A stretch of 64,000 nt of DNA. It comes from Sphingomonas koreensis (GTDB taxonomy: Bacteria > Pseudomonadota > Alphaproteobacteria > Sphingomonadales > Sphingomonadaceae). Position numbers and translations under genes: made by a program. The notes under the pieces are model-generated. The model searched no databases and was not told where the DNA came from. It was given only the letters and a program-made list of their open reading frames with translations. This document shows positions 16,700 through 25,969 of the stretch, piece by piece (positions within the stretch are counted from its first letter, which is position 1; each line of letters opens with the position of its first letter). Location: NCBI RefSeq assembly GCF_002797435.1, contig NZ_PGEN01000001.1, positions 3,904,501 to 3,968,500 on the forward strand, given 5' to 3'.

Positions 16700-17845
16700 T
16701 CAGTAGAAGTCGGCGGAGGTGGTGACCTGTTGCGCTGTCACCCGGCCCCACATCACGCGCATCGCCCAGGCCGTGTAGGCGAGTACGACCGGGAGGAAGA
16801 TCAAGGTCACGATCAGCATCAGGAGCAACGTCGACTCGCTGGACGAGGCGTTCCACACGGTCAGGCTCGAGCGCGGGTCGATGCTGGACGGCAGGATGAA
16901 CGGAAACATCGAGAGACCCACCGTCGCGATGATCCCCGTTGCCGACAGCGAGGAACCGAGAAACGCCGCACCTTCGCGCTGACGAAGGATGCCGAAGAGC
17001 GCGAGCAGCGCGCCGGCAAAGCCGAGTAGCGGCGCCGCGAGCGTCCACGGAAAAGCTGCATAGTTGTCGAGCCAGGCACCAGGCGCGGCTTCGGTCACCG
17101 TGCGCAGCGGGTTGGACAAGCCGAGCGGACCCGGGCTCGCTACGACACGGTAGCCGAGCCCGGTCCACGCGACGAACGCGCCGCCGATCGCGAACAGGGT
17201 CATCGCGGCAAGCGCGGCGACGACGCCAAAGCGGCGGGCGCGGCGGTGGACGGGGCCATGCTCGACCTTGATCGCGAGCCAGGCGCTCCCGTGGAGCACC
17301 AGCATGGCGACCGAGAGCAGGCCGCACACCAGGGTGAACGGGGTGAACAGGCCGAGCAGGCCGCCCTCATACCAGGCGCGCTGATCACCATCGATCCGGA
17401 AGGGGGCTCCGGCGAGCACATTGCCCACCGCGATGCCGAACACGAGCGGAGGAACCAGCCCGCCCACGAACAATGCCCAGTCCCAGCGGGTGCGCCATTT
17501 CGGATCGGCTCTTTTCGAGCGGTATTTGAACCCGACCGGCCGCAGGATCAGCGCGGAGAGCACCAGGAACATGGCCAGGTAGAAGCCGGAGAAGCTCACC
17601 GCATAGACGAACGGCCAGGCGGCGAAGATCGCGCCGCCGCCAAGGATGAACCAGACCTGGTGGCCTTCCCAGTGCGGGCCGACCGAATTGATCACCATAC
17701 GGCGCTCAACATCGGTGCGGGCGACGAAGGGGAGCAGCGCGGCCGCGCCCATGTCATATCCGTCGGTCAGCGCGAAGCCGATCAGCAGGATACCGAGCAG
17801 GCCCCACCAGATCAGGCGCAGCATTTCATAGTCGAGGAATTCCAT
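16700..17845 (-). CDS. cydB: Cytochrome bd ubiquinol oxidase subunit II
   Basis: 381 residues, eight to nine membrane helices. It begins LRLIWWGLLGILLIGFALTDG, followed by VGPHWEGHQVWFILGGGAIF and YSGFY-like FSGFYLAMFLVL, as in classical CydB. With CydA it forms the quinol oxidase that reduces oxygen to water at very low oxygen levels without pumping protons. Eleven bases separate it from cydA. Confidence 0.95.
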   Translation of the reverse strand: MEFLDYEMLRLIWWGLLGILLIGFALTDGYDMGAAALLPFVARTDVERRMVINSVGPHWEGHQVWFILGGGAIFAAWPFVYAVSFSGFYLAMFLVLSALILRPVGFKYRSKRADPKWRTRWDWALFVGGLVPPLVFGIAVGNVLAGAPFRIDGDQRAWYEGGLLGLFTPFTLVCGLLSVAMLVLHGSAWLAIKVEHGPVHRRARRFGVVAALAAMTLFAIGGAFVAWTGLGYRVVASPGPLGLSNPLRTVTEAAPGAWLDNYAAFPWTLAAPLLGFAGALLALFGILRQREGAAFLGSSLSATGIIATVGLSMFPFILPSSIDPRSSLTVWNASSSESTLLLMLIVTLIFLPVVLAYTAWAMRVMWGRVTAQQVTTSADFY

Positions 17846-17856
17846 GGCTTGGTTCC

Positions 17857-19431
17857 TTATTCGGCGGCCTGTGCGACGGTTGCGGGCGACGGGAAGGCGT
17901 CCGGCTCATCTTCCACGGGACCGTGCCTGATGGCGGCCAGGATCAGGCGAATCTCGATGACCGCGAGCGCGCCGTAGAGCAGGGTGAAGCCGATGATCGT
18001 CGTCCAGAGCGCCGCCGGCGTCAGCGTCGAAGTCGCCAGGAAGGTCGGCAGCACGCCGTCGATCGCCCAGGGCTGACGGCCCATCTCGGCGACGATCCAG
18101 CCAAGTTCGATCGCTACCCATGGCAACGGGATCGCGAACAGCGCCAGGCGGTGGAACCAGCGCGCCTCGAGGTGCCGCCTGAAGCTCGCCAACGCAAAGG
18201 CGGTGGCGAACAGCGCGATCATGAAGAAGCCGATCAAGGCCATGACGCGGAAGCTCCAGAACATCAGCGGCACGCTCGGCACCGTGTCCCATGCCGCCGT
18301 GCGGATCTGCTCCGGAGTCGCTGCCGCCGGGTCGGCGACATGGCGTTTGAGCAGCAGGGCGAAGCCGAGGTCGCGCCTGTGCGCCTCGAATTGCGCGCGC
18401 GCGCTGGCATCTTGCGGATCGCGCTTCAGCACCTCGACCGCGCGATAGGCAATCTGCCCAGAAGCGATGCGTTCCTGCGCGTGCAGCACCAGCTCGGACA
18501 TGCCGGTCACTTCGCCATCGAGACTGCGCGTGGCGATGAGGCCGAGCGCCCAGGGAATCTCGACCGAATAGCGCGTCGTCTGTGCGGCGGAGTCGGGCAT
18601 GCCGATCAGCGTCAGGCCGGCCGGCGCCGCTTCGGTGTGCCAGGCGGCTTCGATCGCGGCGAGCTTCATCTTCTGGTTGTCGGTCAGCGCGTAGCCGCTC
18701 TCGTCGCCAAGCACGACGACCGAGAGCGAGGAGGCAAGACCGAAGGCCGCCGCGACGACGAAGGAGCGACGGGCAAATGCGGTCCATCGGCCGCGCAGCA
18801 GGTAGAAGCAGGATACGCCGAGCACGACGACGGCGGCGGTGACATAGCCGGCGCTTACCGTGTGAACGAACTTGGCCTGGGCGACCGGATTGAAGATCAC
18901 CGCGCCGAAGTCGGTCACCTCCATGCGCATCGTCTCAGGATTGAACGCCGCGCCGACCGGGTTTTGCATCCAGCCATTGGCGATCAGGATCCACAGCGCC
19001 GACAGATTGGTGCCGAGCGCAACGAGGAAGGTGACGACGAGATGCGCGACCTTCGACAGCCGCTCCCAGCCGAAGAACATCAGGCCGACAAAGGTCGCCT
19101 CTAGGAAGAAGGCCATCAGCCCCTCGATGGCCAGCGGCGCGCCGAAAATGTCGCCGACATAGTGCGAAAAGTACGACCAGTTGGTGCCGAACTGGAACTC
19201 CATGGTAAGGCCGGTGGCGACCCCCAGCACGAAGTTGATCCCGAAGATCTTGCCCCAGAAGCGGGTGACCTGCCGCCAGATCGGGCGGCCAGTCATGACA
19301 TAGATCGCTTCCATGATGACGAGCATGAAGCTCAGCCCGAGCGTCAGGGGCACGAACAGGAAGTGGTAGAGCGCGGTCAGCGCGAACTGCAGTCGCGACA
19401 GGTCGACGACGCTCGGGTCGAGCGAATCCAT
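17857..19431 (-). CDS. cydA: Cytochrome bd ubiquinol oxidase subunit I
   Basis: About 524 residues. It closely follows the E. coli pattern: RLQFALTALYHFLFVPLTLG with the haem-ligand His, GLTMEFQFGTNWSYFSHYVG, and WILIANGWMQNPVG. A long quinol-binding Q loop and GRQPWAIDGVLPT near the C-terminus are present, so this is the long-Q-loop subtype. It carries haems b558, b595 and d. ATG 19431 gives the family's usual N-terminus; ATG 19458 is an alternative. It is divergent from cydD across a 118-base region with a dyad at 19505. Confidence 0.96.
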   Translation of the reverse strand: MDSLDPSVVDLSRLQFALTALYHFLFVPLTLGLSFMLVIMEAIYVMTGRPIWRQVTRFWGKIFGINFVLGVATGLTMEFQFGTNWSYFSHYVGDIFGAPLAIEGLMAFFLEATFVGLMFFGWERLSKVAHLVVTFLVALGTNLSALWILIANGWMQNPVGAAFNPETMRMEVTDFGAVIFNPVAQAKFVHTVSAGYVTAAVVVLGVSCFYLLRGRWTAFARRSFVVAAAFGLASSLSVVVLGDESGYALTDNQKMKLAAIEAAWHTEAAPAGLTLIGMPDSAAQTTRYSVEIPWALGLIATRSLDGEVTGMSELVLHAQERIASGQIAYRAVEVLKRDPQDASARAQFEAHRRDLGFALLLKRHVADPAAATPEQIRTAAWDTVPSVPLMFWSFRVMALIGFFMIALFATAFALASFRRHLEARWFHRLALFAIPLPWVAIELGWIVAEMGRQPWAIDGVLPTFLATSTLTPAALWTTIIGFTLLYGALAVIEIRLILAAIRHGPVEDEPDAFPSPATVAQAAE

Positions 19432-19504
19432 GGGGTCAAGTCTCCGTCCCTGCGGCACATGGCCGAATGCGCGCTTTCAAGCGCCAGAACCGGTGCTGCC
19501 AATA

Positions 19505-19520
19505 TTGGGGAATTCCCGTA
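19505..19520. promoter_or_regulatory. Island dyad site 3 (cydA-cydD promoter region)
   Basis: TTGGGGAATTCCCGTA with a perfect 10-base palindrome GGGAATTCCC (19508-19517). It is centred between the divergent cydABX and cydDC operons and could control both. No Fnr-type TTGAT-N4-ATCAA box was found in this gap. Confidence 0.45.
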
Positions 19521-19549
19521 TTCAGCGCGCCACGGCCGAAACCTAGCGA

Positions 19550-21214
19550 ATGGCAATGTCCACGATTGCCCTTCAACGCGAGGCGACCCGCCGTCGCCGC
19601 CATGGCCTTGCGGAGCTTGTCGGCGATGCATCGGCTGCGCTTTCGACGACGTTGCTGCTGTGCGATGCGCTGACGGCGATCGGCTTTGCGGCCGGTCTGG
19701 CGATGGCCGTTGCGGGGCTGGCCGATGGCGGGTCGATGCTGCCGGGGGCGGCGATCGCGGTCGCTGCGGGGGGCGCGCGGGCGGTTGCTGCCATGCTCGC
19801 GCTGCGTGTCGGGGCACGCCGCGCCCGTGAGGTCAAGCTGCGCCTGCGCGAAACCGCGTTGGGCGCGACGCTTCGCCGTGCGCGCGGCAGCGACAGCGAG
19901 ACGGGCGCGCTGATCCAAGCCGTTGTCGATGAGGTCGAGGCGATCGACGGCCATATCGCGCGTTTCCTGCCGGCCCGTCGCGCGGCGGCGATGGCGCCGC
20001 TGCTCGTGCTGGGTGCCGTCGCGATCGCCAGCCCGGTTGCCGCGGCGCTCCTCGCCGGGACGTTGCTTCCGTTCGTCTTCGGGCTGGCGCTCGCCGGCGG
20101 AGCGGCCGCGAGCGAGTCGCGACGCCAATTCAAGGCGCTGTCGCGCCTTTCGGGGTTGCTCGCCGATCGTGTCCGCGCCTTGCCCGTGATCCTCGCCTTC
20201 CGGGCCGAAGGACGCGAGGCAGACCGCATCGGTGTCGCGGCGGAGGAAGTGGCGCGGCGCACGATGAAGGTCCTGCGCGTCGCGTTCCTGTCCACCGGTG
20301 CGCTCGAATTTTTCGCGGCGCTGTCAGTCGCGCTGGTCGCGGTCTATGCCGGTTTCAATCTGCTGGGTGAGCTGCCGTTTCCGGCGCCCGAGCAACTTGA
20401 CCTCGGCCGCGCCTTTCTGGTGCTGGCGCTGGCACCGGAATTCTACTTGCCGATGCGGCGCCTAGCGGCCGCCTATCATGACCGGCAGGCGGCCGAGAGC
20501 GCGGCTGAGCGCCTTGGCGCGCTGCAGGCGGCCGCTGCGCCTGCCGTCGCGGCAGAGCCGTGGTGCGCGCACGCGCCGTCGCTGCGCTTGGTCGATGTCG
20601 CGATCTGCTACCCGGATGGCGATGCAGTCGTCCGCGGCCTGTCATTTCATGCCGAACCCGGAAAGATCGTGGCGCTGGTCGGCCCTTCGGGAAGCGGCAA
20701 ATCGAGCGTGTTGCATCTTCTGCTCGGCCTGGCGCCGCTCGGCAGCGGCACGATCCTGATCGACGGGAAACCCTTGCCGCCCGGAGCGAGCCTCGCGGAC
20801 TCGTCGTCCTGGGCGGGACAGGCGCCGCTCATCCTGCCCGGAACGATCGCATTCAATATCGGCCTGGCCGCTCCGGCCGCGACCTCGTCGGATATTGCAC
20901 GCGCGGCATGCGAAGCCGGCATGGACATGATGCTGGCAACGCGGCCCGGCGGCCTGCACGGCCGCGTGGACCTGCGCGGCGGCGGTCTTTCGGGTGGCGA
21001 GCGGCGGCGCATCGGCTTGGCCCGCGCCATCCTCAAGCCCGCGCCGATCCTGCTGCTCGACGAGCCGACCGCGCATCTCGATCGCGAAGCCGAAGACGAT
21101 CTCGTCCGTTTGATCGCGAGGGCAGCGCGCGGACGGACGACGATCCTCGCGACCCATAGCGAACGGCTCGCGGCGATCGCGGATCAGGTTGTCGAGCTCG
21201 AGGGAATCCGATGA
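19550..21214 (+). CDS. cydD: ABC exporter subunit CydD (cytochrome bd assembly)
   Basis: 554 residues: an N-terminal six-helix permease domain and a C-terminal ATPase with Walker A GPSGSGKSS, signature LSGGERRRIGLARAIL and Walker B PILLLDEPT. With CydC it forms the heterodimeric transporter that exports cysteine/glutathione or affects haem loading, needed for cytochrome bd maturation. Its stop overlaps the cydC start (ATGA). Confidence 0.93.
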   Translation: MAMSTIALQREATRRRRHGLAELVGDASAALSTTLLLCDALTAIGFAAGLAMAVAGLADGGSMLPGAAIAVAAGGARAVAAMLALRVGARRAREVKLRLRETALGATLRRARGSDSETGALIQAVVDEVEAIDGHIARFLPARRAAAMAPLLVLGAVAIASPVAAALLAGTLLPFVFGLALAGGAAASESRRQFKALSRLSGLLADRVRALPVILAFRAEGREADRIGVAAEEVARRTMKVLRVAFLSTGALEFFAALSVALVAVYAGFNLLGELPFPAPEQLDLGRAFLVLALAPEFYLPMRRLAAAYHDRQAAESAAERLGALQAAAAPAVAAEPWCAHAPSLRLVDVAICYPDGDAVVRGLSFHAEPGKIVALVGPSGSGKSSVLHLLLGLAPLGSGTILIDGKPLPPGASLADSSSWAGQAPLILPGTIAFNIGLAAPAATSSDIARAACEAGMDMMLATRPGGLHGRVDLRGGGLSGGERRRIGLARAILKPAPILLLDEPTAHLDREAEDDLVRLIARAARGRTTILATHSERLAAIADQVVELEGIR

Positions 21215-22833
21215 ACGAACCGCTGTCCTTCCTGCTGGCGCGAGAGCGTCGGCGCGAACGCCGGAACCTGCTGCGCGCGAGTATCTTCGCTGCGCTCGTC
21301 AGCGCTGCCTCGGTGGTGCTGCTCGGCTTGTCGGGCTGGTTCATCACCGCAGCCGCACTCGCCGGCGCCGCAGGACCCGTGGCGGCGCATACGTTCAACT
21401 ATATGCTACCAAGCGCGGCAATCCGGCTGCTCGCGATCGTGCGAACCGGCGCGCGCTATGGCGAAGCCGTAACCGCGCATGCAGCCTCCCTCCATGCCCT
21501 TGCTCGGATCCGCCCAGCGCTGTTCCGCGGCATCGCGGCGACTCCGGTCGGGCAAGCGCTTGCCTTCACGCCCGGGGATGCCAGCGCACGGCTGGTGAAC
21601 GATGTGAGCGCGCTTGAGCAGGACATGGTGCGCCGCTCCGCGAGCGCTGGCGCCGGCGCCGCGCTGGTCTCCGGTATTTGCCTTGTCGCGCTCGCTGGCT
21701 GGGAAGCGGCTGCGGCGGTCGCCTTATGCTTCGGCGGAACACTTTGGGCAGGCGATCGTCTCGCCCGCCGCCTCGAGCCGCTGGGCATGCGCGTGCAGCG
21801 CGCCAATGGCGAACTCAAGGCGGTGGTAGGGAGCTTGGCCGAGGCGGCGCCGGAACTGCGCTGCTATGGACTTGACGACTGGGCCACGCGCATCGCCGGG
21901 TCTGCAAGCCGCGAGCTCGCGGCCGCGCGGGTCGCGCAGGCCGATCAACTGGGATGGAGTGCCATATTGCACGGTGGGGCCGTCGCGGTCGCCGGAGTGT
22001 CCGCGCTCGCATTGGCTGCACCCGCCGGCGCGGCGAACGCAGCGCTTGCTGCGCTCGCGGCGGCGATGACGATCGATGGTGCCGCACCATTGCTGCGACG
22101 CTTTGCCGAGCGCGGCAGCACGGGCGCCGCCGGGGAACGGCTCGCCGCCGCGCTCTCGCAAGCCGAGCACGTGTCCTCGGTGTCATATGAGCTGACGGAC
22201 CTTCCGACACTTGAGTTTCCGCAGCTCGAGAGCGGCGCGCTGCCAGCCGGAACTCGCGGCGCGCTGGTCGGGCGATCCGGAAGCGGCAAGACGACGTTGA
22301 TCGAGCAGCTCATCGGGCTCCGGCCAGTGCGACCCGGGCAGGCGAGGCTCAACGGCGTTGATATCGCGTTTCTCCCGGTCGAGACGCTTCGTCGCACTTT
22401 CGCGTGGTCGCCCCAGGATTCGGCACTGCTGGCCGGAACGGTGCGCGAGAATCTCCTTCTCGCCGATCCACACGCGAGTGACGCACGGTTATGGCAGGCG
22501 CTGCACGATGCCGCGCTCGACGCGCGGGTGCGCGCGCTTCCGGACGGGCTCGACAGCTGGATCGGCGAAAATGGCGAGCGCTTGTCCGGCGGCGAGCGCC
22601 GGCGGCTGTCACTGGCGCGCACCTATCTCGCTCATCTTCCCTGGCTGTTGCTCGACGAACCGACCGAAGGCCTGGACCGCGAGACCGAGGACAAGGTGGC
22701 CGAGCGGCTGAGAACACGGCTGGCCAGGACGGGGCAGGGCCTGTTGCTGGTGAGTCATCGCGCGGCGTTCGCGCATGCCGTCGCGGACCGGTTTGTCAGT
22801 CTGGAGCGACCGATCGTCAGCGCGGCCGCCTGA
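21211..22833 (+). CDS. cydC: ABC exporter subunit CydC
   Basis: 540 residues with the same permease-ATPase layout: Walker A GRSGSGKTTLIEQL, signature LSGGERRRLSLARTYL, Walker B WLLLDEPTEGLD. The N-terminus (LRASIFAALVSAASVVLLGLSGWFITAAAL) matches CydC. It is translationally coupled to cydD. The gene converges on the orphan receiver gene with an 11-base gap. Confidence 0.93.
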   Translation: MNEPLSFLLARERRRERRNLLRASIFAALVSAASVVLLGLSGWFITAAALAGAAGPVAAHTFNYMLPSAAIRLLAIVRTGARYGEAVTAHAASLHALARIRPALFRGIAATPVGQALAFTPGDASARLVNDVSALEQDMVRRSASAGAGAALVSGICLVALAGWEAAAAVALCFGGTLWAGDRLARRLEPLGMRVQRANGELKAVVGSLAEAAPELRCYGLDDWATRIAGSASRELAAARVAQADQLGWSAILHGGAVAVAGVSALALAAPAGAANAALAALAAAMTIDGAAPLLRRFAERGSTGAAGERLAAALSQAEHVSSVSYELTDLPTLEFPQLESGALPAGTRGALVGRSGSGKTTLIEQLIGLRPVRPGQARLNGVDIAFLPVETLRRTFAWSPQDSALLAGTVRENLLLADPHASDARLWQALHDAALDARVRALPDGLDSWIGENGERLSGGERRRLSLARTYLAHLPWLLLDEPTEGLDRETEDKVAERLRTRLARTGQGLLLVSHRAAFAHAVADRFVSLERPIVSAAA

Positions 22834-22844
22834 AAGGTTGCGAT

Positions 22845-23258
22845 TCAGCCCGGTCCGATCGCGGCGAGGAGGCGATGGTCGGGAACCGGCTTCTCGAGAA
22901 TTGCTGCGTAGCCCATCGCGACAGCGCTTGCCTTGAGCTTGGCGGAAGGAAATCCGGTTACGAGCACCGCACGTCCGTTCCAGTCGCGCGAGCGCAGTTC
23001 GCTCAAGAGTGCAATGCCGTCCGAATCGGGCAACCGATAATCCGCCACCAGCACGGCGGCCTGCGGTGCCGAGGGGTCGGCAAGCGCATGCGCCGCGGAG
23101 GGGTATGCGCGAACTTCGAACCCCCGATTGTAGAGCATCAGCTGCAGCCCCCGCCGCAGCGCGTCATCGTCCTCGACCAGCAGCAACTGGGGGCGTTTCC
23201 GCAGAGCCGAAGGGGAGGGCGACAAGCGCATACTTTCCTGCATCACCCAAGGACTCAT
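22845..23258 (-). CDS. Stand-alone response regulator receiver
   Basis: 137 residues containing only a CheY-like receiver: acidic pocket LLLVEDDDALRR, phospho-acceptor Asp73 in VADYRLPDSDG, the Thr of LVTGFP and Lys in LEKPVP. No output domain. It lies 33 bases downstream of fixJ on the same strand, so it is likely part of the fixLJ transcript. Single-domain receivers next to FixL-type kinases can act as phosphate sinks or kinase modulators. Confidence 0.88.
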   Translation of the reverse strand: MSPWVMQESMRLSPSPSALRKRPQLLLVEDDDALRRGLQLMLYNRGFEVRAYPSAAHALADPSAPQAAVLVADYRLPDSDGIALLSELRSRDWNGRAVLVTGFPSAKLKASAVAMGYAAILEKPVPDHRLLAAIGPG

Positions 23259-23291
23259 GCGTACCGGCGAGCCCCTGGTCGTTACGTATTC

Positions 23292-23918
23292 CTACGAAGC
23301 TGCGATCTTTCCCAAACCCGCTGCGAATGCGATCCGCAGCGCGTCGGGAAATGTATGCACACCAAGCTTGGTCATCACATTGGCGCGATGAACCTCGACA
23401 GTCCGGGGGGAGATGCCGAGATCATAGGCGATCGTCTTGTTGGGCAGCCCCTGCGCAAGCCCCTCGAGCACTTCCTGCTCGCGCGGTGTAAGCGCCGCGA
23501 TCCGTACCTTCGCCTCCGATTCGGTCGCGGCGACATCGTCCGTTCGATTGAGGCGAGCGAAGGCCGCTTCGACAGCGCGAAGCAGGTCGGCTTTGTCGGA
23601 GGGCTTCTCGAGAAAGTCGACGGCACCTTCCTTCATGGCCTGCACCGCGGCGGTCACGTCGCCATGGCCCGTGAGCATCACTACCGGCATGCTGACTCCC
23701 ATGGCGTTGAGATCACGCTGCACCTCAAGCCCGTCCTTGTCGGGCATCCGGATGTCGAGCAGGATGCATCCGGGGTCGGCATGGCGGACCTCCTTCAGGA
23801 AGATCGCACCGGATTCATAGGGTTTGACCTCGAATCCAGAGGTCTTCAGCACGAAGCTGACAGATCGCCGGATCGCCGGATCGTCATCGACGAGATGAAC
23901 CAGTTTCTTTTCCATCAT
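23292..23918 (-). CDS. fixJ: FixJ-type response regulator
   Basis: 208 residues. The receiver has DDDPAIRRSV, the phospho-acceptor in ILLDIRMPDKDG (Asp54 if the second Met is the start, the same number as classical FixJ) and KPSDKADLL. The C-terminal LuxR-type helix-turn-helix reads LTPREQEVLEGLAQGLPNKT then GISPRTVEVHRANVMTKL. It should be phosphorylated by the upstream kinase when oxygen falls and activate target promoters. It overlaps the fixL end by 35 bases. The island dyads are candidate binding sites. Confidence 0.92.
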   Translation of the reverse strand: MMEKKLVHLVDDDPAIRRSVSFVLKTSGFEVKPYESGAIFLKEVRHADPGCILLDIRMPDKDGLEVQRDLNAMGVSMPVVMLTGHGDVTAAVQAMKEGAVDFLEKPSDKADLLRAVEAAFARLNRTDDVAATESEAKVRIAALTPREQEVLEGLAQGLPNKTIAYDLGISPRTVEVHRANVMTKLGVHTFPDALRIAFAAGLGKIAAS

Positions 23919-25422
23919 TTGCCTCGACTTCCGCGCTCATCAAAGTGAAGTTGAAAATGCTGCCGCCGCCTTCGCGCGACTCGGCCCAGATGCGCCCGCC
24001 ATGCGCTTCGACGATGGTACGGCAGATCGAGAGACCGAGCCCCATGCCGCTGTCCTTGGTGGTGGCGAAGGCCTGGAACAGCTGCGGCGCAATGCTCTCG
24101 GGAATGCCGGCGCCGGTATCGGCGATTGAGATGCGGACCATGCCACCGGGCTCGCGCGCGGTACGGATCGTCAGATCGCAGATCGAGCAGCCGGCGAGCG
24201 CTTCGACCGCATTGCGAAGCAGATTGACCAGCACTTGCTGGATCTGCACGCGTTCGACAAGCACGTGCCTCACGCGCGTATCGAGTTCGAAGAATGTACG
24301 AATGCCGCGCTCGCGCGCGCCGATGAGGGCGAGCCGGCTGGCCTCATCGACCAGGTGATTGAGGTCCTCGACCCGCTTCTCGACCTCGCCCCGCGCGACG
24401 AACTCGCGCAGGCGCCGGACGATATTGCCAGCACGCAGCGCTTCGTTCGCGGTTTCGTCCAGCGTCTCCTCGAGCATGGCACGGGCGTCGCTGCCCGGAT
24501 CCGCCAGCAGGTCGCGCGCGCCCTGCATGAAATAAGTGATCGCGGCGAGCGGTTGGTTGAGCTCGTGCGCCAGCGTTGATGCCATCGTGCCCATCGCGCT
24601 GAGACGCGAGACATGGATGAGCTCCGACTGGAGTTCCTTCAGCCGCAACTCGGCGCGCTGCTGCTCGGTGAGGTCGCGGATGAAGCCGGTGAAGATGCGA
24701 TGCCCTTCGCTGGCCGCCTCGCCGACGGCAAGTTCCATTGGGAATATGGTGCCGTCCCGCCGCTGGCCGGACACGATCCGGCCGATGCCGATGATCCGCC
24801 GCTCGCCGGTATCGAGATACCGCTCAATATAATGATCGTGCCGCTCGCGGTCCGGCGAAGGCATCAGCATGTCGATGTTCTTCCCTACCACATCCGCCTC
24901 GGTCCAGCCGAACAGCCGCTCCGCCGCCGCGCTGAACGACAGGATTGTCGCATGTTCGTCGATCACGATCATCGCGTCAGGCACGGTCGCGAGGATCGAG
25001 CGCAAGTGCAGCTCGCTGCGCGCGAGCGCGGTCTCCGTCGCCTTGCGCGCGGTGATGTCGTAGAGCGTCTGGCCAAAGCCGCGCAGGACGCAATCGGTGT
25101 CCCACAGCGCGATCAAGGTGATGTCGGCAAAGAATTCCGAGCCGTCGCGGCGCGCGCGCCAGCCCTCATCGCGAAGGTGCGTCCGCTCGCGCGCCTTGGC
25201 AAGATCGTCGGCGGGACTGCCTCGCTCGCGCCGGTCGGCGGGGTAAAGCAGATCGAACGGCTGACCGAGCACCGACTCGGCGGTCCAGCCGGTGAGCAGT
25301 TCCGCACCCCGGTTCCACGATTTGATCCGACCCTCGGTGTCGATGAGGAAGGATGCACGATCGTTCACGCTCTCGACGAAGAGCGCGAGTTCGTCCGGGT
25401 CAGGAAGCGCTTGGCTGGTCAC
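23884..25422 (-). CDS. fixL: Oxygen-sensing PAS histidine kinase FixL
   Basis: About 512 residues. A first PAS domain precedes a second PAS with RHDHYIERYLDTGERRIIGI and RIVSGQRRDGTIFP, the haem-binding segment of FixL. His195 lies where the haem-ligand His of known FixL proteins stands (194 in Sinorhizobium, 200 in Bradyrhizobium). The kinase core has the H-box His286 in LAHELNQPLAAI, the N-box LVNLLRNAVEAL and G-boxes ADTGAGIP and GMGLGLSI. There are no membrane helices, so it should be a soluble sensor. GTG 25422 is chosen because GGAG lies about nine bases upstream; in-frame starts further up lack a ribosome binding site. Confidence 0.92.
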   Translation of the reverse strand: MTSQALPDPDELALFVESVNDRASFLIDTEGRIKSWNRGAELLTGWTAESVLGQPFDLLYPADRRERGSPADDLAKARERTHLRDEGWRARRDGSEFFADITLIALWDTDCVLRGFGQTLYDITARKATETALARSELHLRSILATVPDAMIVIDEHATILSFSAAAERLFGWTEADVVGKNIDMLMPSPDRERHDHYIERYLDTGERRIIGIGRIVSGQRRDGTIFPMELAVGEAASEGHRIFTGFIRDLTEQQRAELRLKELQSELIHVSRLSAMGTMASTLAHELNQPLAAITYFMQGARDLLADPGSDARAMLEETLDETANEALRAGNIVRRLREFVARGEVEKRVEDLNHLVDEASRLALIGARERGIRTFFELDTRVRHVLVERVQIQQVLVNLLRNAVEALAGCSICDLTIRTAREPGGMVRISIADTGAGIPESIAPQLFQAFATTKDSGMGLGLSICRTIVEAHGGRIWAESREGGGSIFNFTLMSAEVEANDGKETGSSRR

Positions 25423-25457
25423 GAAGTCTCCATCCCGTCCACTGCGGTACAATCCCA

Positions 25458-25473
25458 TTCGGAACATTACCCA
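25458..25473. promoter_or_regulatory. Island dyad site 4 (upstream of fixL)
   Basis: Read on the minus strand: TGGGTAATGTTCCGAA, 36-51 bases before the chosen fixL start. It fits the island pattern and would allow autoregulation of fixLJ. If fixL starts further upstream the site would lie inside the gene. Confidence 0.35.
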
Positions 25474-25756
25474 TGGGTGGCTTTCCCGGCGACTCTTAAG
25501 CGAACCTCCTGGATGGAGGAGATCTTGAATGCGCGCTTGCCTTCTCGCACCTGCCGTCGCCGGTGTGCTGGCGAGACCTGCCGATGCCCGGACCGAAGCG
25601 GAAGACGTTCTGATTCGGATGGGGAGCATGATCGCTTTGTCGGCCCCCAGTGTTCCCCGCTTTCCCGGGCGGGGAGGTCACAGTCGGCGACAGCATCGAT
25701 CCGATTGTCGCAGGCTTGGCGCGGGTGCGCGTCTTTGAAGCAGGATCTAACGCCCG

Positions 25757-25969
25757 TCAGTTCAAGCGGGCGGGGGACGCATGGGACTCCAGGAGATCCC
25801 GTGCCGCACCAGGCTTGAGCGCATCGGGCGTGAGGATAGCCGTGGCGCCCGGCTTCAACCGCTCGACTGCGTCCCGCACCGAGCCCGAGTCCAGCGAATG
25901 GCCTGCTGCGCTGATCGTGGCGCCGCAGGCCAGCCCGACGGCGATGGCGAACGCCGGGATGCGTTTCAC
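25757..25969 (-). CDS. Small secreted protein
   Basis: 70 residues from GTG 25969, which overlaps the stop of the upstream oxidoreductase (GTGA). It has a Sec-type signal peptide (KRIPAFAIAVGLACGATISAAG) and a short mature part of about 47 residues containing ERLKPGATAILTPDALKPGA. No known family recognised; probably a small periplasmic protein made with the oxidoreductase. Confidence 0.55.
   Translation of the reverse strand: MKRIPAFAIAVGLACGATISAAGHSLDSGSVRDAVERLKPGATAILTPDALKPGAARDLLESHASPARLN

Noticed and set aside
23280..23295. Seventh island dyad (CGTTACGTATTCCTAC) upstream of the orphan receiver
   Set aside because: Its left half lacks the GGG core and it overlaps the fixJ stop codon. 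Mentioned as weak support only and not listed as a site.
25529..25738. Small plus-strand open frame with a good ribosome binding site, just upstream of fixL
   Set aside because: After a hydrophobic start it turns into Arg/Ser-rich sequence without a fold, and it has no recognisable relatives. The site could be chance or a decayed gene.
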